64,000 bases of DNA from Daucus carota subsp. sativus (GCF_001625215.2 NC_030381.2:37012689-37076688), one strand, 5' to 3'. Shown: positions 45,927 to 58,828, counted from the first letter of the stretch. A program made the numbers and translations. The notes: a model not told the origin generated them from the sequence alone.

Positions 45927-47810
45927 TCACCTTGTGATGTGATCAGCTGATGGCATATAGCTCATTGCAAAACAAGCTTGATCATCTGCAAATATTCTAG
46001 CTGCAGTAGTACCATTATTTCTTGGTTTGGCTGCTTCGAAATCTCGCTTACAAGCATGACAAGTTATTTCCAACATGAGAGAACGGATTTTGTTCGTAGC
46101 TTGCTCCTTGGCAATCTGGGCCTTTTCCAGCTCCGCCTGTGCTGCTTGCCTTATTCTTTTAGCATTACCCAACTCCATCTCCGCCAATTCAATCTGCCTC
46201 TTCCCTACTTTCCTCGCTTCGTCTGCCAACGCCTTCTCAGCCATCGCTTTCTTCAAGGACTCCTCTTCTCCACCTCCTTCATCGGTCCTTCTGTTTTCGT
46301 TGTCTTGTATACTGCATGATGATGTTCCAATGGAGAGTTTCAACTGCGTCGAGTTATTTTCATTGCGGCTACTGTAAAGTGAGCATTCTTGCATATGTGA
46401 TGTTGATGGTAATAGCCGTAGCTCTAAGTTGTGTTGGTCAAAATTTTCATGATCCAATTGTGGATGAGTATTGGTTACTGGCATTGAGAATGATCTTGAC
46501 AATGTGACCCAATCAGTCAAGTTTGCATCACTAGAAGGACTTGTGCTGGAAGCTGGACGAGGTGGGCAAACCTGTTGCTGCTGCGGCAAGCTTGCGTGTT
46601 GATGATTCGGTCGGATCTCCCGGATATTGCAGGCATCTTGGTGCTCAATGAAACTCTCAACTCTGAAAGATATATATAAAAACACAAACTACTCAAATAT
46701 ATGTAACAACATACATGTGGTAACTTAATTGGTAACTGAAGCTTCCTTGTGTTGAGCTACCAACTAACAAGCAAATAAAAGATCGCTAATAATTTACTCA
46801 ACCAAATTCTATTGAATTTATGAATTACTATAATCATTATTGACCTTAGCACTCCTAAGTACTAAATATATAATTTAGCATGAAGTCATAATAAGCACCA
46901 GGAATATTTATTGGGTTCATCTAAAATCATTGGGATGATGCATTTTCAATCGGGTTATCGAGAATGACAATGAGATTTCAGTATCCGAATGCATTAGAAT
47001 TTTATTCTCATTTTCATTACCTTGGTTGCAATCCCATGATACAAAAGGCGCGTTATCTCAGAAATGTTGAGAAAGTTAAAAAAATTTAGTCACACTTTTA
47101 GGCATATATCTTTTATAGCCATTTTTAGTTTGAGTAGTGGAAAAATGAACAATGACTGAATGAAGAATTAGCTGCTAGTAGTGTACTAGTGAATGAGGGA
47201 TTTAAAACCTGGAAAAGACACGACCACAGTCACAAGAATGACCCCGGGTGCCACAAGTCTTGAGATGGGCCTTATAATCCGACTGAACCGCATAGCCTTT
47301 GGAACACTTGTCGCACACCCACTGCTTATTATCGCTGTGTTTCCTTCGAAAGTGCTTCTTAATCCCCACAAGATCCCCCAGCGCGTGGCACGGATCATGG
47401 TGCAGGCAGCTCGGCTCAGGGCACACGAACACCCGTTTCCTCACCTCATCCGCCGAGGCCTCTCTTTTGAGCAACTTCCACGGCACCTTGTGCCTCCTCC
47501 GGTGCATCTGCAGGTTCTGGTCTCTCTGGAACCCTTGCTTGCAGATCTCACACACGTATCTATCTGACTCCATTAAGGTCTTTGGTGATAATGAAACCAC
47601 TTCAGCATCTGGATCTGCAACCACAAATAATACTCCCTCAATAAATAACAACTAATATTAGTGTATAAGTCATGTAAATGCAAATGTAGAAGTACTTTAG
47701 GATTAATTGCAGAGACCTGGAGTGCCAGCGGGTCTTCTTTTTCTGCGAGTAAAAGCATGATGAGCAGAAGGACAGGTGGAAGATGCAGTAGGATTGCTAT
47801 AGTCTAACAT
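45927..47810 (-). CDS. INDETERMINATE-domain zinc-finger factor (IDD14/15/16 type)
   Basis: Three minus-strand exons join in frame to 411 codons: 47810-47717, 47614-47209 and 46662-45927, with GT/AG borders. A basic nuclear signal RRKRRPAGTP (residues 22-31) precedes the ID domain: C2H2 finger 1 (C53, C56, H69, H73), long C2H2 finger 2 (C96, C101 ... H119, H124), C2HC finger 3 (C132, C135, H148, C152) and C2HC finger 4 (C159, C161, H174, C178), the last split by intron 2. The C-terminal half has the alanine/glutamate-rich helix (EKALADEARKVGKRQIELAE) and ITCHACKRDFEAA typical of the IDD14/15/16 clade. Those factors bind DNA and, in Arabidopsis, act in auxin supply, organ shape and shoot gravitropism (IDD15 is SGR5). 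All zinc ligands are intact. I cannot tell the three orthologues apart. Confidence 0.92.
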
Positions 47811-48183
47811 GGGGGCTAGGCTAAGCTAGCTAGCTAACAACTTTTGATGGTTTCTTTTGTAGATAGGTTTGAATTGAAACTGAAAAGCAAGAGGATGGTG
47901 GAACAACAATCAAATCTCATCTTGTACAGTACAATTAGCTGCTCATGTAGTGGGAGAGAGAGTTATTGTTTCTGTTCCAGCTTTATTAGAGAGAGATAGA
48001 GGGGGAGAGAGAGAATATACATGAGAAATAGTGAGGGGAAATGGAGATAAAAAGGGAGAGTGGATGTTATCTGCAGTATTTAGCTTTCTTTTACGCTTAC
48101 AGTTGCTTTTAAACTTTTAGCTTTTCTCTTAACTTTTTTTTGCGTTTTTTTTTATTCATTTGACTCCCAGCTTCAGCCGGTTA
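47811..48183 (-). promoter_or_regulatory. 5' leader/promoter region of the IDD gene
   Basis: Contains a purine-rich tract (GAGAGAGAG-type, about 47950-48020; CT-rich in the transcript sense), common in plant leaders. No clear TATA box was identified. A MITE begins at 48184. Confidence 0.45.
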
Positions 48184-48963
48184 GAGCATATCTAACGGGG
48201 CTCTTAAAGCATCTCCAACAGCCTCTTTGCTGGCTCTTAAATATAATATAAAAAATGTGGTTCTTAATAATTTAGGACAAAGTTAAGAGTGTAAACTCCA
48301 ACAATACTCTCTGCATCTCTTCTCTATTTCATATTTTATTCAATATATTGGGCTCCACTATAACAAAAAAGAAGGAAAGATGGAGGTGAATTGGAGGGAA
48401 GGATTTTTTTATTGTGAAAAAATAAGTTAGGAGCCATGTGGTGGCTCTTAACTTTGAGGAGAGAGGAGAGAGAAACAAGAGGCTCTTAGTGATTTAAGAG
48501 CCATTTAAGAGTCTCTTGGAGCAACATTTTTCCTCTCCCTCCTCAAATCTCAAGTTAGGAGTCGAAATGAGTTAGGAGTCTAAATGAAGAGGCTCTTGGA
48601 GATGCTCTTAAATCGCTTTTTAAAATATAATATAATATTTGGCTCCTAGTGAGTTAAGACATTGAAAAAAATTTCATCTCCAATGCTTCTCTTTATACTT
48701 GCTCCTTATTCATATTTTATTCATATAAATGAGAGAGAAAAGTAAAAAGAGAGAAATGTTGGTGGTAAAGTTGAAGGGAAAGTAATATTATATTTATGAA
48801 AAAATGTTAAGATCGAGCTCCTACATTCTCTTTAAAAGAGTGGAGAGATGATGAGCTCTTAAATTTTTAAAAAGCTTCAAGGAGCCTATTGGAGCTCTAT
48901 TTCTTGTCTTGCTCTTTAAATTTGAAGTTAAGAGTTCATTTAGAGAGTTCCTTGGAGATGCTC
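48184..48963. mobile_element. PIF/Harbinger-like MITE with a nested relative
   Basis: Termini GAGCATATCTAACGGG and CCTTGGAGATGCTC, with TTA on both sides (48181-48183, 48964-48966). A second element of the same family lies within at 48207-48607. The interior holds many TTAAGAG(CTC) units. Confidence 0.76.
48207..48607. mobile_element. Nested GAGCATCTCC-family MITE
   Basis: 401 bp from AAGCATCTCCAACAG to CTTGGAGATGCTC, flanked by TTA (48204-48206, 48608-48610). Inserted about 20 bp from the left end of its host element. Confidence 0.74.
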
Positions 48964-48966
48964 TTA

Positions 48967-51116
48967 GAAGGTTGGTCTCAGTCTTCATCGTCACATGAGA
49001 TTATTTATACAAGTATTTTCTTACCATACTATTTATGGAAATGGGAAGTTATAAATAGAATAATTTACGCTTTGCATACCAATAAGTTTAAGCGTTTTTA
49101 ATTTCCGATTTGATCTCAAACAAATTTTTTTGTCAGTACGCATCCTCATGTTTAAAAAGCATTTCGATATGCACCTCTTTAACCATATTTCATCAAATTG
49201 ACCGTTGAAATTAACCTCTGCAAGGATAAATTAATTAATAATTTTGTAGACTTCTTTCTACTGATTCTTTCCGTACAAAATTCAATTCGATCGGATCATT
49301 AGCAGTATTCTCAAACAGAAATACAATTTTACGTTATGATGTCCACTTTGACAAATACTGTCAGAGATTTCACAAAACATGAATTATATTTCAATCAAAT
49401 TGTTATTCCTAAACCACATAAGTAGCTAGAACTGTCAGCACCTCTTTAACCTACAAAATTCCAGTCAAATTATATCGTGAAAATAAATATATTATGAAGT
49501 AGATAAAAGCCTGTAATTGGGGATGTCTGGAGCTTGCTTGTGGCATCACGTGATAGATGCCTTAACCTCACGTGACCCTTCCATCATCGTCATCATAATC
49601 TCCTTTGCGCTTTGTCTCTGTAAAGTGAAAGTTGAACCGCTTAGAAAACGAGTTTATAAATATATCGAACAATTAGCAGCCAAGTGAAGTACCAAACATA
49701 CATGAAATGATATGATGAGCTCAAAGTAAAAACATGCATGAGTAATGTTTTGTAGCAGCTTTCCTTGAACATATATAGTTAAAGCATGAGGTTTGGATCC
49801 AATGAATCATCACGGTTACTCCACAAATGAACTGGAACTATTTAAGTATGAGGATGCACAATCACGCTCGCTGCTATTATTAACCATGAGTAGAGATGGA
49901 TGTAGAGTCAGACACATATATTTAAAGTAAAAGTGAAAGACGATGATGATTTACCTATTTAAGTGTGTGGGATGATTACATGGTTATTATCGACGTCAAG
50001 CCTTGGCTATGTTCCCCGTAGTTTTCGATTTTAGTTCAGTTTATAAATATTATTGTCAATTATATCAATTAATCATTTTGAAGGTTTATGATGAACTAAG
50101 ATGGGCTTGTTGAATTATTTAAGTTGTTAATGTTAATATTTGAATTAGTATATTTCAACTTCTTTCCAATTAATTTGAAACGAGAGACTTGACTGATCTT
50201 CAAAAAGGATTCGAGATTTAACCCGCATTATCACCTGTGTGATCTCATTAATGTAGGATCCTGAAAGTCACTATGTACATGATTAAGTGCATGTGCAGTC
50301 CAATAATTCAAGAACGTATGGTCCATTTTGTTTTTGTTAGTGCACCGGATACAAAAAACTCGTCTGGTTTATGTTTTGTTTGATCCATTTGGGTGATGCA
50401 ATAAAGTTTTCATATAGATTCGGACAATCCCAAAAACGTATGACACACAGAAAAAGGAATCCGTGTTCAGGACAAGCTAAAACAGTCGAGTACGGAAACA
50501 CACTATACTTCCGGCCCATTTTCACTCTTTGATTAAGATGCATGACAAACAGATAGAGATAAACATTGACTTGTTTGTTAGTTATACATTGAATTGAATT
50601 ATATATAATAGACGATGGATTTTATCTTTGAAATGAAGTAGTTGAAAAGAAAGAGATAGGCGACAAGTATGCTGAGCATAAATCTTGAACACTCATTTAT
50701 CACCGGTGTCCGAGTTGATTGAGACCCTAATTTTAGAGATTTATCATCTTAAGATCATAAATTCGATTTCAGAAGCACGGGAGTAATTTTAAGGACTCCA
50801 ACATAGCATAATAAATTAAAATAGTTACCTGCAGTAACCATATTTGCTTTTACATATTCATCTTTGAGTACTACTGAGGTGATTAGTGATTACACACTAG
50901 CTCTAAGTCTTGATGGTGAGCTCGGTTCACCATCAAAGACTAAAGCAATTTCTATTGGCCAAAAATGAGTTAACATAACTCGCTCATTTAAAAAATCACA
51001 TCCATGCGATACATATTACTTCACAGATCATTCCCACTCTGTCAATCATCGAATTATCATGTATATAATCGAACATAAACATTGTTCTAGCTAGCCAACT
51101 AGTCTCACTGATCAAC
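48967..51116. other. Intergenic spacer, no gene recognised
   Basis: Short ORFs at 48889 and 50337 have no domain. A small hairpin (GTCTTGATGGTGA / TTCACCATCAAAGAC) sits at about 50908-50943. Otherwise nothing recognised. Confidence 0.45.
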
Positions 51117-51120
51117 TGCT

Positions 51121-51212
51121 ATATATATTTATATGCGTATATTTTTTAATTTTTGAACGGTAATTAAGTATACCGTTCAAAAATTAAAAAATATACGCAT
51201 ATAAATATATAT
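51121..51212. repeat. Perfect 42-bp inverted repeat with 8-bp loop
   Basis: Arms 51121-51162 and 51171-51212 are exact complements (core GCGTATATTTTTTAATTTTT then GAACGGTA). With one bulge the pairing extends five further bases (ACTGC). A transcript would fold into an uninterrupted hairpin. No target duplication is visible. Confidence 0.85.
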
Positions 51213-51216
51213 GCAG

Positions 51217-51984
51217 TATAAATATGGTCCGTAGTATCTGAAATTGGGATAAACCCTAGCTAGACAGTTTTGTAGTAGTTTCTACGAGCTTGAGAGTGGC
51301 TATTAAATCCTGTAAATCAAATTTAATCTCAGTATCCAATAATAATGCAACATATATTTATAATATATATAACACACTGACTTGTGCTTGTGTGGTATAT
51401 TTAGCTATAATACTTCATTAATTACTAACATGAGAAGAAGAAAAACAGATGAAGCTTTGTTTTCTGGCAGTTTATAATATATCAGCCCCACCACTGATGG
51501 ACTGTGGTCAAGGCAATATATAGTGTGCAGAGACTGCAGTACATGCATGAACCATCATGATACCAGTTAACTCACCTGCATTTTGAAGGCTAGCTAGCTC
51601 CTTGTATCATTCTTTCTTCTTAATCTTCATTTTCATAATTACGTTCAAAAATGCTCATCACAACTTCACATATGCTGCTACCTCTCCATGCTAACGGGCA
51701 TGGTGATAGTTATTAGGTTTAACTGCAGTACTCCTCTCTATTTTCAGCCCAAACCCAAACTCAAGTTGGCACATCTACAGCATTACAGAAGGGAATACTA
51801 GCCCATGGTCGATTAATTCCATTCTCCGGCTCTCTTCTTCCTTTAGTTTCAAGAATTTTGTTCATAATTAATTTTTCGTATAAATTGAAATGACCTTCGT
51901 TTCTTCACTGGCTTAATTTGTAGTTGCTCGGTAATTCTAATTTTTGCAGACTAGCTTAAAGTCATTACTTGGTTTTTTAATGAA
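51217..51984. other. Intergenic spacer, no gene recognised
   Basis: No coding frame or element ends. The last bases (GTCATTACTTGGTTTTTTAA) recur just outside the other end of the adjoining Helitron at about 57750. Confidence 0.45.
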
Positions 51985-52166
51985 CTAGTTGAGAAGCCGC
52001 GCATCGCGGCGGCCTATAAAAATTATATTAATGATGCAATATTAATATTTGCAGAATAAAATAATTTTGTGGCTGTCTATAAAAAGTATATTAACGTTTC
52101 AAAATTATTATTTGTAGGATAAAATAAATTTTATATTATAAAAATCTTCATGTTATACCAATACTA

Positions 52167-52402
52167 CTCCCTCCATCCCAAATTAGATGAGATATTTGAC
52201 TTTGGGCACGTAACTTAAGGTGCATTGACCGTCTAGTTCTGAAATTTATTTATTTTTAATTTTTTTGTAAACGAAAATTTCATATTTAAATTTTTATTTG
52301 CAAAAGTAAAATTTTAAAAATAAATAATATAGCTATGCGGTCAATGGATTTTAAACTGCGTGCCTGAAGTCAACGAGCTCATCTAATTTGGGATGGAGGT
52401 AG
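52167..52402. mobile_element. Stowaway-like MITE
   Basis: 236 bp from CTCCCTCCATCCCAAATTAG to the complement of CTACCTCCATCCCAAATTAG, TA on both sides. The arms pair over about 70 bp. Confidence 0.8.
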
Positions 52403-53261
52403 TAATATATAAAATTGAAAAAGTGGACTATAATTCATGGTAAAAAATGAAAATAAATTTATACAGGTAAATAACAATTTAAAGCACGACGAATCTTAAT
52501 TTTATTTGTGTTTTTTTTAAAAGTAATCATGTTCTTACATTGTCACCTTCCGTCAAATTTTTTGGATTGATTGTGCAAAAAAAAAATCTTAAATCTGTGA
52601 GGTTGTAGTATTGAGAGAGAGGAGGTTGTGTTAAGATGATCTAAAACCTTACGATCTATAAGGGTATTTATAGGTGCAAAGAGACTTGTGTGCTACTCTT
52701 TTGCATAATTAAATAATCCGAAACAAACTCAGATTAAAACTTTCAAGCTACTATATTCCGTAAATAATCTGAAACAAAATCAGATTCTGAAACTTGCTTC
52801 TAATATATTTTTCATCCAAAAATTCCAGAATATTAGAAAAATAAAACGGAGCAATGTGAGAGGCGCCACCTACACTCCCTTCCCTTCTCCACCATATTTT
52901 CGTGTATACAAAGTAAATCATATAAAAATTAACAACAACAAACAGGTTCGATGAACAGAACAAATATTATAAAAGAATAACCAACAAAAATACATTACTA
53001 ATAGTTAATTTATTGATATCATCCATCAATATCATGTTAAGACTATATTCTTTTCTCCTGTTTGAATCTGTCAACTCCCACATAACGATCTATACTTTGC
53101 TTGCAACAACCTTTATTTTTTTTAATACTAGGGGGTGTTTGGGGAGGGCTTAAAAGTCCGGCTTCTGGATTATAAGTTAGAAGCACTTATTCGTACCGTT
53201 TGTGTAAGAAGTCAAGAAGCACTTATAAAAAGCTAGGAATGCTAGCTTTTGTTTCAGGACT

Positions 53262-56200
53262 CACTACGCCATATATGGCCTACAACAACATCAAAAAAAT
53301 GATGCCATAACCCCAAAATATGTTGCAATAGCCCGAAAAAGGGCTATTGCAACATAAAATTTAAGTTGCTTTTTTCGATGTTGTCCTAGGCCTCTACTGC
53401 AACATTATGGTCACCTACTGCAACATGAGGTTTTATGTTACAATAGCCATGCTACTGCAACATCTAACTACCCTATTGCAACTGAAATTTTATGTTACGT
53501 TAGACCTTCTGATTGCAAAAAAAAAGTGGGACCCACGTGTGGGCCACCTGGGTGCCACGTGTCAGTCCAGTGGCTGCCACGTGTCTCTACCAAGTGGAGA
53601 CACGTGTCAGCCCTATGTTTGGACACCTGTTTGTTAGTCACATGTTAGCAACATTTTTTATTATGCAACTGCAACATATATATGTGCTACTGCAACATTA
53701 AATACAACTTTTCAACATTTTACTATATGAGCTGCAACATTTTATTAATCAAAGGCAACATTATTTACTGAAAGAAATTAAAAATATACTCTTTAAATAT
53801 TAAACATCCCAAAATTCCAACCAAATCTAAGTTGCTAAAAACCAAAGTAACTACCAAATCAAAGTACATCCTGCTACTCACTACCAGTCAATTGAACAAA
53901 ATTATAAAGATGTACGTTCTACACTTATATATGCTATAAGTGGATTAATTGGCACACATAGTCTTCGAACGGTGGTAGATCCCAGACTTCTGGCTGCCAG
54001 TCCAGCAGTGTGTGAAGAACCATATCAGCAATAGAAAATTGACCAGATTCGCTTTGGAGCAAAGGAGCAACCATAACCTTCATTTCAGCAGCCTCTAGCT
54101 GCTTTTACACCAATCCTGTTTAGATGCATAAATATCAATAAGACTATAAGAAAATAAAATATAACAAAGGGAAATTGATAACAACCAGAAGCATCTATAT
54201 ATTTATAATCATAGCGGCCACTAAATATAACAAGAAGAGGAGTTTATATATCAAACTTATGTAGACGGATAAAGAACTTTTAACTCTAAGTAGTTGAAAA
54301 ATTTATAGTTACTGGGATCTGGTGGAATATGGATGAGCTGAATACACAATTAGTGACCAATGACAGATCAAAACCACATACAACTGATAAAGACTGCATT
54401 TAAAATTGCACTTTAATAATATTTAGGCATTCAATTTTAAGTAAAAATGTGCAGGAAGTGCACCGAGTGAAAAATACCTTTTTGTAAGGCCCCTGTAATA
54501 GAAATCTCAATTTTTTGAGCCGACAAGTGAAAAGGCGCAAGAAGTGCACCTACTGAAAAAACACTGACGAAATTTCTATATAAAGATAGACCATATCATG
54601 CTTAATATATATTGTAATTACAATAAAAGGTAAGCATATACAAAGATAATTTTTCAGAATTTATCAAAGTTTATACCTTTGAATAACTCAAGGTTTTGCA
54701 AAGCATCACTATCAAGAGATAATATTGAGGGAATTTCTATATAAAGATAGACCATATCATGCTTAATATATATTGCAATTACAATAAAAGGTAAGCATAT
54801 ACAAAGATAGTTTTTCAGAATTTATCAAACTTTATACCTTTGAATAACTCAAGGTTTTGCAAAGCATCACTATCAAGAGATAATATTGAGGGCAACCCTT
54901 TTCCAAGAGGCTGCAATATCCATGAGTTCCACACGTTCATCATCAATCAATTCCATCGACTCTTTAGCAATTTTTCAAGCAGTTGCCCTTTCATTAGCTA
55001 ATTTTAAAACACAGATAAAATGGAAACACTTAATAAATAAAGGAGGCGTCAAGGAGGTGTCACCTACATATATATTTCCATGCCAGTATGGAGATAATTC
55101 TGTATGAACCTGAAGACAAATACAATCTCGATATAAAACTTTAGACATATCAGATGCACTAGAACAGTATTATAAACCCTTATTACATTTGAAGTTAGTT
55201 TGTCAATCCAGATTTAGCTTCGTCAGAATTATCAAAATAGTCATAAAGCCACTTTATTGCTACAATTTTGCATTATTTATGGAAATTTATAATTCAAACT
55301 CATTCTTGCCACCTCGACAAACACTTGCACCTGAACATGTCCAGGCTACCTTTACATTTCCAAGAAGAGAGACTTCCCTGATTAATTATAAGAATTCACA
55401 ACAATTAGATTAATTATAAGAAATCAACATTTTACTAAAGACAACTTGCCAAAATATAAAGTACTAATTACACAAAGCCCTGAACTCTGTCCAGAGTACT
55501 CGAGACCATAGACTGACTAACAAGGATATAGAGAAGTTAATCCTGGTTTATGATTAACTGGGTAAGTTAATCTGGGTACGTTGCATACTGTTCTAACAAA
55601 CAATTGTATACACATACCACATAAGAATACATAACATACACATCAATTTAACATAAAAACATACATCAAACTGGAAGATCTGAGGCATTCAATTAAAAAT
55701 AAAACCAGAGATACGCACCACTCATACACATAATCATAAAACATATACACACCAATAATAAATATATACACAAGAATTGAATAAAAGTAGTACCTTAAAG
55801 TAGAAGCTTAAGCTAAGTCCCAACTTATTCAACCCCAAATTAGCACTGGAACAAAGAGATGAAACAAAATTAGTACCAAAACAGAGTGAGTCTCACAAAA
55901 ACAGAACCAAAAACCAAACACCCCCAATTCAAACATGAAACCCTAGTTTTGTTTGAAGCTCGAATCGGTTCAAGGAGTCCCCATTTCCATTGATCTGTGA
56001 AAGTTTAACTCTCAATTGAAGCCAATTGACTTTTATCTACAGCTCAGTTGAAAGAAATCTGAGAGAGAGAGAGAACTGGCTAGATCTAGAAGAGAGGCAA
56101 AGAGAAATGTCCAGAGTGGATAGGTAGACATTTTAATTTTTGAGAGTGTGTTTTCACTTCTTCAAATATTAACCCGCCCTCTCAAAAAAAAAAATGTCCG

Positions 56201-56801
56201 CCTGTCCAAAAACTTAACCCGCCTAAAACCATAATGAAAATTGAAAATTTTACTTTATTTTTATATTTTTTAAAGATAATAGAGTAATAGATTGTATTCG
56301 AAAAATTTTTAATCGATAAAAATATCAGTTAATTACTATATCTAGTAATTTATTTAAAATAAATTATTTGTGTTATTTATTTAAAATCAAGTAATAACAT
56401 ATTCTATAAATAATATACTTTACTTTTAAAATTTATTCAATTTTAGTATTATTATTTTATTCTTATGCAAATTTACTACTTTTACTATATTTAATTATTT
56501 TAAAGCGATTATATGTAAATTAATCTTTTTTCACAAAGAATTGTGTTTTCATGTTTAATATAATATATTTTATCAATTAATCATTTAAATTTATTATAAT
56601 TATATTTTATGTGAATATTATTATCAAATTATAAATAATTATTTTACTAATACTCTATGCAACACATATGTTTGGCTATTGCAACATCAAATGGACATAA
56701 ATGGCTATCGTTGCGGTAGGTATGAATTAGTGCCTCTAATGCAACATAATTTTGCAACACTCGTGTTTACACCATTGCCATAGGCCATATATGGCGTAGT
56801 G
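53262..56801. mobile_element. Non-autonomous CACTA (En/Spm-type) transposon
   Basis: 3540 bp; ends CACTACGCCATATATGGCC and its complement GGCCATATATGGCGTAGTG, with the 3-bp duplication ACT (53259-53261, 56802-56804). Both subterminal regions carry many CTACTGCAACAT/GCTATTGCAACA units, as expected for transposase-binding repeats. No transposase domain was recognised, although short exon-like stretches occur (for example 54886-55107). A 161-bp tandem duplication lies at 54571-54892. Confidence 0.9.
54571..54892. repeat. 161-bp tandem duplication
   Basis: Units 54571-54731 and 54732-54892, both starting AATTTCTATATAAAGATAGA, differ at only a few positions. It lies inside the CACTA element. Confidence 0.85.
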
Positions 56802-57019
56802 ACTTCTGCTTATTTGCCAAATACTTTAATCACTTATAAGTCTTAATTTACTTCTAACTTCTTTTCCACTTCTTTACTGTAAGCAAAAAGCACTTATTTT
56901 AACCTTACCCAAACGCCCACTATATAAACAGCCTTCACTTATCGTTGCAGAAGAACAGCACCACCAAGTAGAAAATCTAGTAAGAGATTTATCACCAGAG
57001 AGAGGTAGAGTTGTGGTAT

Positions 57020-57680
57020 TGAGAGAAGGGAGGTTGTGTTTAGATGATACAAAACCCTATAATCTATAGGGGTATTTATAGGTGGAGAGAAACTTGTGTG
57101 CTACTCTTTCCCATAATTAAATAATCTAGAATAAAATCAGATTAAAACTTTCAAATTACTATATTCCATAAATAATCTGAAACAAAATCAAATTCTGAAA
57201 TTTGCTTCCAATATACCAGAAACTAAAAAAGGTAGTTCTAATTTTTGACTTTTTAATCCAAAAATTCCAGAAAATTAGAAAAATAGAACGGAGCGATGTG
57301 AGAGGCCACCTACACGCCCCTCGCTTCTCCTTTATATAAGTATATTGATTGAGAGAAGGGAGGTTGTGTTTAGATGATACAAAACCCTATAATCTATAGG
57401 GGTATTTATAGGTGGAGAGAAACTTGTGTGCTACTCTTTCCCATAATTAAATAATCTAGAATAAAATCAGATTAAAACTTTCAAATTACTATATTCCATA
57501 AATAATCTGAAACAAAATCAAATTCTGAAATTTGCTTCCAATATACCAGAAACTAAAAAAGGTAGTTCTAATTTTTGACTTTTTAATCCAAAAATTCCAG
57601 AAAATTAGAAAAATAGAACGGAGCGATGTGAGAGGCGCCACCTACACGCCCCTCGCTTCTCCTTTATATAAGTATATTGA
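57020..57680. repeat. Tandem duplication of the Helitron 5' region (two units of about 330 bp)
   Basis: Two almost identical direct copies, each containing GAGGTTGTGTTTAGATGATA and ending CTTTATATAAGTATATTGA. A two-base difference (GAGGCCACC / GAGGCGCCACC) separates them. A more diverged copy is at 52600-52890. Confidence 0.88.
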
Positions 57681-57855
57681 TTGATTAATTTTATAACTTA
57701 TAATTTCATAAGAAATTAAAATATAAGGTTAACAATTATGTAACTACAAAAGTCATTACTTGGTTTTTAATAAATTTTATACATCTGTGCATTCTCACTA
57801 ACGGAAAAAATATGATTTATTAAAAATTTGTAATAGCTGTTTTCTTAACCCCACA

Positions 57856-58828
57856 TCTATCTATACTATCTATGCTATAAACCCAATATATATCTAATAC
57901 TATACTATAATAAGCCAATATAGGTATAATTTGTACTCCAAGATTTTAGTTATATTGTTTGGTTTGGTACTACAAGTCTACAAATGTGGAGTCTATTATT
58001 TTTTGGTTTGATACTTTCCTTTGGGTACCTCAAGTACTATAATAAGCCAACATAGGTATAATTTATAGTCCAAGGTTTTAGTTTTATTTTTTGGTTTGGT
58101 ACTCTCCTTTTGGTACTACAAGTCTACAAATGTGGAGTCTATTATTTTTTTGGTTTGGTACTCTCCTTTGGGTACTACAAGTCTACAAATGTGGAGTCTA
58201 TTAGTATTATATTGTTAAACAGTTTCAAATACTAAAAACACTCATAACGATTCATTATCATATAATATTTCATTAAAACAATTATAACGATGTTATAAAT
58301 AAAATTATAAATATACAATTTTGAATATCTTTTTTTAACAATAACCTTCATATAACTATTTTTAACTTTAGCGTGTCCTATTTCAATATAAACACGAACC
58401 ATTACATAACCCTTTCTAACTCTAATCTTAAAAGTTATTGTTGTCAAAAAAAAACCAAGATTACAAAATTAGGTTGAAATTCGATTGATTAGATTAATCT
58501 TTCAAAGGTATTACACGATCGGCTATGTTTGGAAAAAAATTGAATTTTCTGATTTTTTTTATTTTTAAATCTATGTGTACTAAATTCGGATTAAATGTAT
58601 TAAAATCCTGACACACACACACATATATATATATATACATATATTTATTTAATAGGATTTGTCCATTTTCAAGTAATCGGTAGAAAATATAGTCAGTTGA
58701 ATAATATAATTTAATTAAAATTCAATCCATTAATACTAAAATACTAATAAAATGATGTTAAAATTTAAATTATAAATAATAAATTACGAACTATATACCG
58801 CCCGTGCTTCGCACGGGTTAAAGGCTAG
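57856..58828 (+). mobile_element. Short non-autonomous Helitron
   Basis: 973 bp. The 5' end is TCTATCTATACTATCTATGC after an A. The 3' end is hairpin CCCGTGC-TTC-GCACGGG, ten bases, then CTAG (58825-58828), followed by T. Internal TTTGGTTTGGTACT and ACAAATGTGGAGTCTATTA segments repeat three times (57960-58200). No ORF of note. Confidence 0.76.

Larger units (their letters stand above)
53131..56918. mobile_element. TTATAAGT-family MITE split by a CACTA element
   Basis: Outer parts 53131-53261 and 56802-56918 form one MITE when joined: ends GGGTGTTTGG and (complement of right) GGGCGTTTGGG, flanked by ACTA (53127-53130, 56919-56922). The joined interior matches the intact relative at 40902-41114, including GCTAGCTTTTGTTTCAGGAC followed by TTCT. 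Confidence 0.8.
51985..57680 (-). mobile_element. Helitron carrying nested MITE, CACTA and Stowaway insertions
   Basis: The minus-strand 3' terminus is CTAG (51988-51985), about 10 bases beyond a GCCGCG-CAT-CGCGGC hairpin. The 5' end is TC (57680-57679), reading TCAATATACTTATATAAAGG. Both junctions show A|T. No Rep/helicase is seen. The 5' region is tandemly duplicated (57020-57350 and 57351-57680), so another possible 5' end lies at about 57350, and a diverged third copy is at 52600-52890. Insertions: Stowaway 52167-52402, MITE 53131-56918 and, within that, CACTA 53262-56801. Confidence 0.7.

Noticed and set aside
54886-55107. 73-codon ORF in the CACTA element as a transposase exon
   Set aside because: No similarity to CACTA transposase motifs that I can see; too short to support.
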